This document shows, piece by piece, positions 7,381 to 14,271 of a stretch of DNA of 14,313 nt. Each line of letters begins with the position of its first letter. Within the stretch, counting starts at the first letter, position 1. The stretch covers positions 1 through 14,313 of the forward strand of contig JAFZUB010000140.1 in NCBI GenBank assembly GCA_017618515.1, written 5' to 3'. Under the pieces are notes generated by a model that made no database searches, had not been told where the DNA came from, and worked only from the letters and a program-made list of their open reading frames with translations. Source of the stretch: Bacteroidaceae bacterium. Its GTDB lineage: Bacteria > Bacteroidota > Bacteroidia > Bacteroidales > Bacteroidaceae. The translations under genes were made by a program, and so were the position numbers.

Positions 7381-9111
7381 ATGAAAATAAAACTATTTTT
7401 AGTCGCACTATTCATCCTTGCGGTTGGTACTCAGGGGGCGAGAGGCGAGAGTCAAGAGGCAAGAGGCGAGAGTCTAGAGGCGAGAGGCGAGAGTCTAGAG
7501 GCGAGAGGCGAGAGTCTAGAGGCGAGAGGTAATTCTCAATCCTCAATTCTCAATTCTCAATCATCCAAGCCGACCTACTCTCCCTTCGACGTAGGCGAGA
7601 TAAAGCCTGAGGGCTGGCTCCGCGACTGGGCCACGCTGGCAGCACGCGGCATGACCCGCAAGATAGGCGAAGACTTCACCGAGTTTGTTCGCGGATGGGC
7701 CGACCCCAACCAGGGCGGCTGGTGGCACTATGAGCAGACAGCCTACTACACCGACGGCTACACACGCCTCGGCTTCCTGCTCGACGACACCCTCCTCATC
7801 AATCGCAGCCGCCGCGTGATGGACGCCGTGATAGCCCGTCAGCGCCCCAACGGCTATATCCACTCCAACAATCAGAAATACGTCGAGACATGGGGCACCA
7901 CCGATGTCGATTACGGCCTCTACTGGAGCGAGGGCGTCTTCTGCCGCGCAGCCCTGGCCTACTACTCCGCCACCCACGACCAGCGCGTGCTCGACATGCT
8001 CAAGCGCGTCTATCACGACTTCCCCCTCTTCAAGTATAATGTCCGCGAAGGGCATCACTTTAACGGCGGCGACCTCGACAATATGCGCAAGCTCGCCGGC
8101 CTCGAGAACATGTTTGAGCTCACCCGCTACAGCGGCGACACCTACTATGCCGACCGCGCCCTGCAGGTGCTCAAGGCCTACGAGCCCGCCTACATACAGA
8201 CATGGGTCAACGAGCAGGACTTCCTCCATACCGCCATGTGCCATGGCGTCAGCTACAACGAGGCCTCCAAGCTGCCCGCCATAGGCTATATCTGGGGCGC
8301 CGGCCCCGAGTGGCTCGCAGCCTCCGTCAACAGCTACGAGTTTCTGCAGGCCCACTCGATGCTCCCCATCGGCAGCAACTCCAGCAATGAGTTCCTCCAC
8401 GGCATCGGAGCGTTCGAGGCCACCGAGAGCTGCGACATCAGCGACTTCATGTGGAGCAATATCTGGATGGCACGCGCCACCGGCGACCGCCGCTATGGCG
8501 ACCGCATAGAGCGCGACGCCTTCAACGCGCTGCCCGGAGCCATCAACTCCTCTTTCACCCAGAGCCTTTACACACAGGCGCCCAACCGCATCCCCGGCTT
8601 CCACCTCCGCATACGCGACGATGGCAACTACTACAAGGAGATGCACTGGCCCACCTGCTGCCCCGCCAACCTCAACCGCGCACTACCCAACTATATCATC
8701 AATATGGCAATGCTCGGCACCGACGGCAGCCTGCTGTGGCTCACCTACGGCCCCGCCCACCTCAAGAGCCGCGACGGCCGCTACGATGTGCGGTGCGAGA
8801 CACACTACCCGTTCCGCGACGAGCTCATCTTCCATATCAACGCCATGCCCGCAGGCCAGATGCTGCGGCTGCGCATCCCCGAGTGGTGCACCTCGCCCTC
8901 CATCGCCTTCTTCGACGCCGAGGGCAAGGCCGTCAGCCCCAAGAACTACAGGATGCAGATACACGACGGCTACTACCTCATCGCCCCCAAGAACGAGAAG
9001 GGCACCCTGCCCCACACCATCCGCCTGCTGCTGTTCATGCAGCCCGAGCTCACCGTGGCTAAGGAGCACTTCCCCGCATACAAGGGCGCCAAGGCACCGT
9101 CGTGGGCATGA
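7381..9111 (+). CDS. GH127-family (DUF1680) glycosidase, N-terminal part; frameshifted at the 3' end
   Basis: The frame encodes 576 residues: a signal peptide (1 to about 19), a repeat-encoded linker (20-62), then a GH127/DUF1680 barrel from KPTYSPFDVG (63-72). Family metal and catalytic residues appear as E349-S-C351 and C426-C427 (TCCPANLNR); by comparison with the beta-L-arabinofuranosidase HypBA1, one Cys of the CC pair would be the nucleophile and the others ligate zinc. E337 may be the acid/base. A beta domain begins near 455 but stops early at KGAKAPSWA. The missing C-terminus is in the next frame (9108-9524). One extra base near 9091-9095 would join them into a protein of about 716 residues, a usual size for the family. 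The likely substrate is a beta-L-arabinofuranose-containing or related glycan; specificity varies. It may be a pseudogene, a sequencing error, or a coupled pair. Confidence 0.85.
   Translation: MKIKLFLVALFILAVGTQGARGESQEARGESLEARGESLEARGESLEARGNSQSSILNSQSSKPTYSPFDVGEIKPEGWLRDWATLAARGMTRKIGEDFTEFVRGWADPNQGGWWHYEQTAYYTDGYTRLGFLLDDTLLINRSRRVMDAVIARQRPNGYIHSNNQKYVETWGTTDVDYGLYWSEGVFCRAALAYYSATHDQRVLDMLKRVYHDFPLFKYNVREGHHFNGGDLDNMRKLAGLENMFELTRYSGDTYYADRALQVLKAYEPAYIQTWVNEQDFLHTAMCHGVSYNEASKLPAIGYIWGAGPEWLAASVNSYEFLQAHSMLPIGSNSSNEFLHGIGAFEATESCDISDFMWSNIWMARATGDRRYGDRIERDAFNALPGAINSSFTQSLYTQAPNRIPGFHLRIRDDGNYYKEMHWPTCCPANLNRALPNYIINMAMLGTDGSLLWLTYGPAHLKSRDGRYDVRCETHYPFRDELIFHINAMPAGQMLRLRIPEWCTSPSIAFFDAEGKAVSPKNYRMQIHDGYYLIAPKNEKGTLPHTIRLLLFMQPELTVAKEHFPAYKGAKAPSWA
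7438..7563 (+). repeat. In-frame heptamer array, 18 units, right after the signal peptide codons
   Basis: Thirteen abutting units of the (G/T)C(G/A/T)AGAG type fill 7438-7528, and five of the TCAATTC type fill 7529-7563. Within the first block GCGAGAG twice plus TCTAGAG forms an exact 21-bp super-unit at 7480-7500 and 7501-7521, with near copies before. The array starts exactly on a codon (Ala20) and its 126 bases keep the frame, giving the peptide repeat ARGESLE and then a Ser/Asn/Gln-rich stretch to residue 61. Such a linker is not expected in this enzyme family. Confidence 0.92.
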
Positions 9112-9524
9112 TGGTCAGCCCCGACCATGAGCACGGCCTCGACGGCTTCATCGACGGCGGCCCCTATGCCTGCGTCACCTACGGTCCGCTGCTGCTCGGC
9201 CTGTCGATGCAGGATCGCCCCGGCGACTACTTCGACATCAACGAAGAGCTGTGGCATGAGTACCGCTACGCCCTCGACGCCCGCAGCCTCAACCGCGGCT
9301 TCCTGGAGGAGAAGGACATGCCCGCCCGCTTCTCTTGGCGGCTCGACAACGCCCCGTTCTCCATCGGCGCCACCGTCCAGCTCGTTGACTGGAACCCCGA
9401 CAAGGGCGACCCCGTCATGCCCACCGAAGAGCCAGCCGTCCTGGAGCGCGACATCCATGTCAAGCTCATCCCCTACGGCTTCATGGCCTACCGCATCGCC
9501 ATGTTCCCCTACCTCAGCCTATGA
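9108..9524 (+). CDS. GH127-family glycosidase, C-terminal part in a shifted frame
   Basis: The 138-residue product carries the C-terminal beta domain expected of the preceding gene. DGGPYACVTYGPLLLGL resembles the family's GP(L/I)LLA region, also seen in the paralogue downstream as YSGPILLA, and LIPYGFMAYRIAMFPYLSL resembles the usual family end. It has no signal peptide, so alone it would stay in the cytoplasm and probably not fold usefully. Its ATG at 9108 overlaps the TGA of the first fragment (9109-9111) as ATGA; a GTG at 9102 is another possible start. The overlap permits translational re-initiation, but family structure argues for one broken gene. Its own stop (9522-9524) overlaps the ATG of the next gene, again as ATGA. 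Confidence 0.75.
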   Translation: MMVSPDHEHGLDGFIDGGPYACVTYGPLLLGLSMQDRPGDYFDINEELWHEYRYALDARSLNRGFLEEKDMPARFSWRLDNAPFSIGATVQLVDWNPDKGDPVMPTEEPAVLERDIHVKLIPYGFMAYRIAMFPYLSL

Positions 9525-11323
9525 AGCGCCTATTAATCAGCCTGTGCCTCACTATGGCAAGCCTCTTCGCCCTCGCGGGCGAGCAGGGCACAGTCCTCCT
9601 GTCCGGTCCGATGGGAGAGCGCTTCAACGCCAACCTCGAGCATTGGCTGCTCACCGCCCCCTACGCCAACCCGGGCATGACGCAGATGTACTTCCGTCGC
9701 AATCAGCAGCATCAGATAATCGTGAAGTGGTACGGCGAGTTCTCCGGCAAGTACATCACCAGCGCGGCCCTCACCTACGCCATGCGCCCTGACCCCCGCC
9801 TCAAGGAGGCCATCGACCATGTGGTCGGCCAGCTCGCCCTTGCGCAGGACACCGACGGCTACCTCGGCGTGTGGCCCGACAGCCTCAAGTTCGCAGGCAT
9901 GGCCCCCGGCGGCCTCGGCAAGACTTGGGATGTGTGGTCCCACTACCACAACATGCTCGGCCTCTACTACTGGCACCATATCTCCGGCTCCGAGCAAGCG
10001 CGGCAGATACTGCTCCGCGCCGCCGACTGCCTCTACAACTACTTCGTGCGCGACGGCCACTCCCTTGACGAGGACAAGGACGGCACCGACGCCGCCATCG
10101 GCCATATCTTCGCCCTGCTATACGAAGACACGCGCGACCTGCGCTATATGCAGATGGTGCAGCACACCCTCGACACCTTCGCCTCGCCCACGGGCGGCGA
10201 CTACTTCCAGGCAGGGCTGCGCGGCGTGCCCTTCTACCAGATGAAGCGGCGCCGCTGGGAGTGCCTCCACGCCATACAGACCATCGCCGCCCTCCACCGC
10301 ATCACGGGAGAGGAGAGATACCGCACCGCCTTCATCAATATCTGGCACAGCATACGCGACAACGACCGCCACAACACCGGCGGCTTCTCGTCCGGCGAGG
10401 CCGCCTGCGGCAACCCCTACGACACGCGCGCCATCGAGACCTGCTGCACTATCGCCTGGATGGCGCTGACCATCGACATGCTGCGCATGACCGATGCCTC
10501 CATCGTGGCCGACGAGCTGGAGCTCTCCACCTGGAACGCGCTGCTCGGCGCCCAGCACCCCTCGGGCCGCACCTTCACCTACAACACCCCCATGCTGGGC
10601 GACCGCAAGACCAGTGCCCACGACATCGTCTTTCAGGCCGTGGCCGGCAGCAGCGAGCTCAACTGCTGCTCCGTCAACGGTCCTCGCGGCTTCGGCATGC
10701 TGCGCGAGTGGGGATGGCTGCAGGCTGGCGACACCGTCACCGTCAACTACTACGGCCCCTCTGAGGCCTGCCTCACCACCCCCGACGGCAAGCCCCTCAC
10801 CATCAGTCAGAGCGGCGACTACCCCTTCGGCGACCATATCACCGTCAGCGTCAGCGCCCCGCGCGACTACAGCGGAATGCTCCGTCTGCGCATCCCCGCA
10901 TGGTCGGGAGCCACGCGCCTCTTCGTCAACGGCAAGTCCGTCACCGTGCTCGCCGGCACCTATGCGACGTTCCCCTTGCGCGACAAGCAGCAGGTGAGCA
11001 TCCACTTCGACATGAGTCCGCGCATCTGGCGTGGCGAGCGCAACCTCGCCGGCACCGCCTCCATCTACAGCGGCCCCATCCTCCTCGCCCGCGACCAGCG
11101 CTTCGAGACCGACACCACCGCCCTCGACTTCAGTCCCAGTTCTATAAGAGTTCGAGAGTTCGAAAGTTGGGAAAGTTCGAAAGTTGGGGAAGGTTCCCAA
11201 CCTTTTCCCCCCTACCTTCTCGTAAGGGCCACCGATGCCGAGGGCCATTCCCTCACCCTGTGTGACTTCGCCAGCGCAGGGCAGACGGGCACCCTCTACA
11301 CCACGTGGCTACCCGCCAGATAG
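9521..11323 (+). CDS. Second GH127-family (DUF1680) secreted glycosidase
   Basis: The 600-residue product begins with a signal peptide (1 to about 20, ending FALAG). The barrel domain follows, with GGFSSGEA (287-294, possible acid/base E293), E306-T-C308 and C382-C383 in NCCSVNG, the pattern of family zinc ligands and Cys nucleophile. A beta domain follows (LRLRIPAW at 454-461, YSGPILLAR at 516-524). It is distant from the upstream paralogue, so the two probably cut different linkages of one glycan. Near the C-terminus, residues about 543-562 are encoded by tandem AGTT repeats, an insertion that leaves the frame open. The start overlaps the previous stop (ATGA), so translation is coupled. Periplasmic location is likely. 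Confidence 0.87.
   Translation: MKRLLISLCLTMASLFALAGEQGTVLLSGPMGERFNANLEHWLLTAPYANPGMTQMYFRRNQQHQIIVKWYGEFSGKYITSAALTYAMRPDPRLKEAIDHVVGQLALAQDTDGYLGVWPDSLKFAGMAPGGLGKTWDVWSHYHNMLGLYYWHHISGSEQARQILLRAADCLYNYFVRDGHSLDEDKDGTDAAIGHIFALLYEDTRDLRYMQMVQHTLDTFASPTGGDYFQAGLRGVPFYQMKRRRWECLHAIQTIAALHRITGEERYRTAFINIWHSIRDNDRHNTGGFSSGEAACGNPYDTRAIETCCTIAWMALTIDMLRMTDASIVADELELSTWNALLGAQHPSGRTFTYNTPMLGDRKTSAHDIVFQAVAGSSELNCCSVNGPRGFGMLREWGWLQAGDTVTVNYYGPSEACLTTPDGKPLTISQSGDYPFGDHITVSVSAPRDYSGMLRLRIPAWSGATRLFVNGKSVTVLAGTYATFPLRDKQQVSIHFDMSPRIWRGERNLAGTASIYSGPILLARDQRFETDTTALDFSPSSIRVREFESWESSKVGEGSQPFPPYLLVRATDAEGHSLTLCDFASAGQTGTLYTTWLPAR
11149..11202 (+). repeat. Tandem AGTT-type 8-9 bp repeat inside the second GH127 gene
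   Basis: Units AGTTCGAG (11149-11156), AGTTCGAA (11157-11164), AGTTGGGAA (11165-11173), AGTTCGAA (11174-11181) and AGTTGGGGA (11182-11190) abut. An arm follows in which GGGGAAGGTT (11186-11195) faces AACCTTTTCCCC (11199-11210) as a near-complementary hairpin. Base composition differs sharply from the C-rich flanks. It encodes REFESWESSKVGEGSQPFP without a stop. Confidence 0.8.
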
Positions 11324-11342
11324 TACGCAAAAAAAGAGAAAT

Positions 11343-12434
11343 ATGAAACACCTCATCCTTACATTAACATTGTGCCTGCTCAGCTTCGTAGGAGCTGAGG
11401 CGACACGAGAGAACGCAACTCACATCAACATCCTTGTGGGAGAGACCTTTGAATATTCTCCAGCCATGATGATGATGGCCAGTTTTACCATCGAGAGCGG
11501 TGCAGAGTGCATCCAGGCCACGACATCGGGAAGCCAAATCATCCTCAAGGGCCTCAAGGCCGGCGAAGCCAAGCTCAAGCTGGCGTTGTGCAACAAAAGG
11601 GCGACGACCCTGTTCGTCCATGTGAAGTCGCGTTCCTTCACGCAGGGCGCAAAACCCGGTGAGAAGCCCGGCACGCTGGTGGAGCCGGAGGACATTGACC
11701 ACTCGGGCAAGGCCCACTGGAAGGAGAACTACAAGTTCAACCCGCCCACCAATCATTACCTTATCACGACAGCAGCGTTTAAGCATCACAAGATGATAAT
11801 GGAAATCACCGACGCACGCATAGACAATATATACGCGACGCATTACGTCGAATATGAGCAAAAAACCGAAGACGTTTATTCCGGCAAATGGTGGGTGATG
11901 GACATGTTCGATTACAACACCAGGCTGGGCTACAATGGTGGTCTGGACTTCGAGGACAACACGTTCAAGATGTATTACGGCGATGGTAATAGGATTTGTC
12001 CTGAGAACGTGGAGGATGGTCACACCCATTTTAACACCTTCGCCCCCATCTTTACTGATTACATCGCCACCATCTTCACCCCCGAGTTCATGCAGAAGCA
12101 TCGTGCGGATTGGAACGTAGAAGAAGATACTACGGCGGCGGGTAACCGTCCCGACTTCATGGACAACCTTGAAACGTATGGTTTCAAGCAGTCATACCTC
12201 AAGCCATACTACCGCGGCATGGAGAGGATTTGCGACGTGGACTGCTGGGTGTTCGACTTCCGCGGTCTGAACGGTTACGGTCTGGGCAACGGCTGCTATT
12301 GGATTGACCCCAAGACAGGCATCGAAATGCAGTACAAGAGTGAAGACGGTGACGGCTACACCACTATCATCTATGACCTCGACTATCGGGAATGGGATGA
12401 TTTCGGGCGTCCGGACCTTTTCTATAACCGGTGA
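11343..12434 (+). CDS. Exported protein of unknown function, last in the glycosidase operon
   Basis: I do not recognise this 363-residue protein. The start at ATG 11343 is chosen because it begins a clear signal peptide (MKHLILTLTLCLLSFVGAEA) and lies 19 bases after the previous stop; the frame is open further upstream, but that overlaps the GH127 gene. Residues about 25-95 look like an Ig-like beta domain of the BIG2 or pilus-assembly type (ILVGETFEY, then GSQIILKGLKAGEAKLKL). The rest is rich in aromatic and acidic residues, with Cys297, Cys301 and Cys318 that may pair outside the cytoplasm. CYWIDPKTGIEMQYKS (318-333) is reminiscent of LolA-like or DUF4412-like folds, a weak guess. Third positions are less C-rich than in the two glycosidase genes. 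Context suggests a periplasmic or surface helper. Confidence 0.8.
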   Translation: MKHLILTLTLCLLSFVGAEATRENATHINILVGETFEYSPAMMMMASFTIESGAECIQATTSGSQIILKGLKAGEAKLKLALCNKRATTLFVHVKSRSFTQGAKPGEKPGTLVEPEDIDHSGKAHWKENYKFNPPTNHYLITTAAFKHHKMIMEITDARIDNIYATHYVEYEQKTEDVYSGKWWVMDMFDYNTRLGYNGGLDFEDNTFKMYYGDGNRICPENVEDGHTHFNTFAPIFTDYIATIFTPEFMQKHRADWNVEEDTTAAGNRPDFMDNLETYGFKQSYLKPYYRGMERICDVDCWVFDFRGLNGYGLGNGCYWIDPKTGIEMQYKSEDGDGYTTIIYDLDYREWDDFGRPDLFYNR

Positions 12435-12476
12435 ACAGAGGGAAGCGTCAAGGAACTTTGAGAGCCCTCGGCGGCG

Positions 12477-12621
12477 AAACTAAAGCCACTCTCGTGTAAA
12501 CTAAAGCTACTCTCGTGAAATCTAAAGCCACTCTCGCGCTCACGAGAGCGGCTTTAAATTCTACGACGTCAGCGTTAAATTCTACGAAGTCAGCGTTAGT
12601 TTTGGCGAAGTCAGCGATTGT
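12477..12621. repeat. Two convergent blocks of a degenerate ~21-bp repeat
   Basis: On the plus strand three units start at 12477, 12498 and 12518 (first unit AAACTAAAGCCACTCTCGTG). On the minus strand four units of the same family occupy 12541-12560, 12561-12581, 12582-12602 and about 12604-12621; the first reads AATTTAAAGCCGCTCTCGTG, 17 of 20 bases identical. Spacing is 20-21 bases, close to two helical turns. Where the blocks meet, 12523-12536 can pair with 12543-12556 with one mismatch around a 6-base loop. It starts 42 bases after the last gene of the operon. Confidence 0.8.
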
Positions 12622-12697
12622 CGCAACAAAGGGGTTTTTCGTCTTAACAAAGTCGTGACAAGAGTTTTTTTAGGGGAAAAATGAAACTTTTTTTCGT

Positions 12698-12726
12698 GGT
12701 ATGCCCCGAAAAGGCATACCCTTTTT
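12698..12726 (+). terminator. Intrinsic terminator upstream of the WYL gene
   Basis: A perfect 8-bp stem, GGTATGCC (12698-12705) with GGCATACC (12713-12720), has a 7-base loop and is followed by C and five T (12722-12726). It would end plus-strand transcripts from the glycosidase operon or make a transcript check before the WYL gene. Confidence 0.75.
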
Positions 12727-12727
12727 G

Positions 12728-12735
12728 TACCTTTG
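12728..12735 (+). promoter_or_regulatory. -7 box of the promoter for the WYL regulator and exonuclease
   Basis: TACCTTTG matches TAnnTTTG and begins one base after the terminator T-run. The position where a -33 TTTG would lie is inside the terminator hairpin and does not match, so only half of the promoter is supported. The leader to the ATG at 12852 would be about 110 bases, with nothing else recognised in it beyond a small CGAG/CTCG hairpin (12761-12771). Confidence 0.5.
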
Positions 12736-12851
12736 CACACAGATTGCGGAAAAAAGATGGCGAGAAACTCGATTTTCTTGCGATTTACACACGCGAACCA
12801 CATTTATTATTAAAAAAGAAGCATTCATCTTGTAGCATATAGAATAACGGT

Positions 12852-13751
12852 ATGGCAACACAGACACTCAGAAAGCATGTATGGCTCATCAACACCATAC
12901 ACAAACATCCGGGAATCTCCTTCAGAGAGATCAACGACAGGTGGCAGGACAGCGACCTCAGCGAGGGCAACGAGTTGCCTTTGCGCACCTTTCACAAGTG
13001 GCGCAACGCTATTCGCAAAGTCCTTGGACTGAAGATAGACTGGCGAGACAGCTATGGTTATTTCATCGCCAATGATGACGAAATCAAGGATGGCACCGTT
13101 CGTAAGTGGCTGATGGACAATATCTCCGTCAGCAACATGCTGATGTCTAACCTGGCGCTGAAAGACCGCATCCTGCTGGAGGAAGTTCCCTCAGGCAAGG
13201 ATTATCTGAACACCATCCTTGAGGCGATGAAGACCAACACCGTCCTCAGCTTCACCTATCAGGGCTTTGGCCGCAAAAATGCCCACACCTTCGATTTGCA
13301 TCCCTACTGCGTGAAGCTTTTCAAGCAGCGCTGGTATATGCTTGGCTACAGTCCCTCCGAAGACAGGCTCCGCATCTACGCCCTCGACCGCATCGGCAAT
13401 ATTGAGTTGGAGGACGGCAAGACATTCAGCATGCCGCGCAATTTCAACGCAGAGGAATTCTTCATGAATTTCTACGGCATTATCGTAAACGACGACAAGG
13501 AGTCGGAGAGGATTCTCGTCAAGGTGTCTGCCAAGCAGGCTAAATATCTCGAGTCGCTGAAGCTGCATTGGTCCCAAGACATTGTAGAAACTAACGACGA
13601 CTACACCATATTTAAATATAAACTGTGTCCCGAATACGACTTCGTGCAGGAGCTGTTGTCGCATGGCGCTGACCTGGAGGTACTCGAGCCGCAATGGTTG
13701 CGCGAAGAGATAGCCAAGCAGACCGAAAACATGTATAAACTTTATCATTGA
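12852..13751 (+). CDS. WYL-domain transcriptional regulator
   Basis: The 299-residue product has an N-terminal helical, probably winged-helix, DNA-binding part (about 1-75, with FHKWRNAIRK and GYFI). A WYL domain spans about 118-210, with DLHPYCVKLFKQRWYMLGYS (148-167; the WYL triplet is WYM here) and RLRIYALDRIGNIE. A C-terminal WCX-like dimer region follows (about 215-296). WYL domains bind ligands such as nucleotides or single-stranded nucleic acid and are common in regulators of defence islands and DNA-damage responses; no defence genes are visible here. It overlaps nothing upstream and lies 3 bases before the exonuclease, so the two are co-transcribed. The pairing hints at a nucleic-acid signal, which is inference. 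Confidence 0.88.
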   Translation: MATQTLRKHVWLINTIHKHPGISFREINDRWQDSDLSEGNELPLRTFHKWRNAIRKVLGLKIDWRDSYGYFIANDDEIKDGTVRKWLMDNISVSNMLMSNLALKDRILLEEVPSGKDYLNTILEAMKTNTVLSFTYQGFGRKNAHTFDLHPYCVKLFKQRWYMLGYSPSEDRLRIYALDRIGNIELEDGKTFSMPRNFNAEEFFMNFYGIIVNDDKESERILVKVSAKQAKYLESLKLHWSQDIVETNDDYTIFKYKLCPEYDFVQELLSHGADLEVLEPQWLREEIAKQTENMYKLYH

Positions 13752-13754
13752 GCT

Positions 13755-14246
13755 ATGACGGACTTTGCAGCAATAGACTTTGAGACAGCCAACTACGAGC
13801 GCAGCTCCGTGTGCGCCGTGGGTGTAGTCATCGTGCGAGGCGGTGAGATAGTGGACTCCTTCTATTCACTCATCCTGCCAGAGCCGAACTACTATAACTG
13901 GCAGTGCCGGGCGGTGCATGGCCTCTGCCATGATGACACTGACGATGCGCCCGTGTTCCCTGAGGTGTGGGCACAGATAGAGCCCCTGATTGATGGACTG
14001 CCGTTGGTGGCGCACAACAGCCCCTTCGACGAAGGCTGCCTGAGAGAGGCCTTCCGCGTCTACCAGATGGACTACCCCGATTATGAGTTCTACGACACCT
14101 GTCGCGCTTCGCGCCGCGCTTTCCCCGACCTGGAGAACCACCAGCTCCATACTGTCTCCGCCGCCTGTGGCTATTGCCTTGAGCATCATCACCACGCTCT
14201 TGCCGATGCCGAGGCCTGCGCACGGATAGCGATGGAGATATTGTGA
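13755..14246 (+). CDS. DnaQ-like DEDDh 3'-5' exonuclease
   Basis: The 163-residue product is a stand-alone proofreading-type exonuclease domain. Exo I is AIDFET (6-11, D8 and E10), exo II is VAHNSPFDEG (85-94, N88 and D92) and exo III is HHALADAEA (146-154, H147 and D151), giving the full DEDDh set of two-metal catalytic residues. Such enzymes remove nucleotides from 3' ends of DNA or RNA. There is no polymerase-binding or BRCT extension, so it is probably not the replicative epsilon subunit but a small accessory nuclease. The ATG is 3 bases after the WYL stop, indicating translational coupling. Confidence 0.9.
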   Translation: MTDFAAIDFETANYERSSVCAVGVVIVRGGEIVDSFYSLILPEPNYYNWQCRAVHGLCHDDTDDAPVFPEVWAQIEPLIDGLPLVAHNSPFDEGCLREAFRVYQMDYPDYEFYDTCRASRRAFPDLENHQLHTVSAACGYCLEHHHHALADAEACARIAMEIL

Positions 14247-14271
14247 TTTATTCCATAGTTCCTTGGTTTTT

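Noticed and set aside
5879..7408. 509-residue open frame on the minus strand opposite the FAS1 gene
   Set aside because: Its product is a monotonous Val/Gly/Ala/His-rich sequence without motifs, as expected opposite a C-ending codon bias. The plus strand has a signal peptide and FAS1 motifs.
7561..8646. 361-residue open frame on the minus strand opposite the first GH127 gene
   Set aside because: Same Val/Gly/Ala-rich shadow pattern; the plus strand has the catalytic motifs of the family.
9081..9111. Programmed -1 ribosomal frameshift joining the two GH127 fragments
   Set aside because: No X XXY YYZ slippery heptamer and no clear downstream stem near the switch point; a base deletion explains it more simply.
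10118..11248. 376-residue open frame on the minus strand opposite the second GH127 gene
   Set aside because: Low-complexity shadow composition and no recognisable domain; the plus frame has conserved residues through the same region.
11235..11342. Longer N-terminus for the unknown exported protein
   Set aside because: It would overlap the GH127 gene by about 90 bases and bury the clear signal peptide that begins at 11343.
12477..12621. CRISPR array or integron attC cluster
   Set aside because: Units abut with no unique spacers, vary in sequence, and reverse direction halfway; no cas or integrase gene is present.
12730..12743. Second copy of the TetR operator, because CTTTGCACACAGA also occurs in the TetR promoter
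   Set aside because: Only one half-site is present here and no GTGTGCA partner follows; shared bases around a -7 box are common in this phylum.
12582..12988. Small minus-strand open frames of 65-73 residues in the gap before the WYL gene
   Set aside because: They run through repeats, the terminator and the WYL 5' end, and have no motif or start signal.
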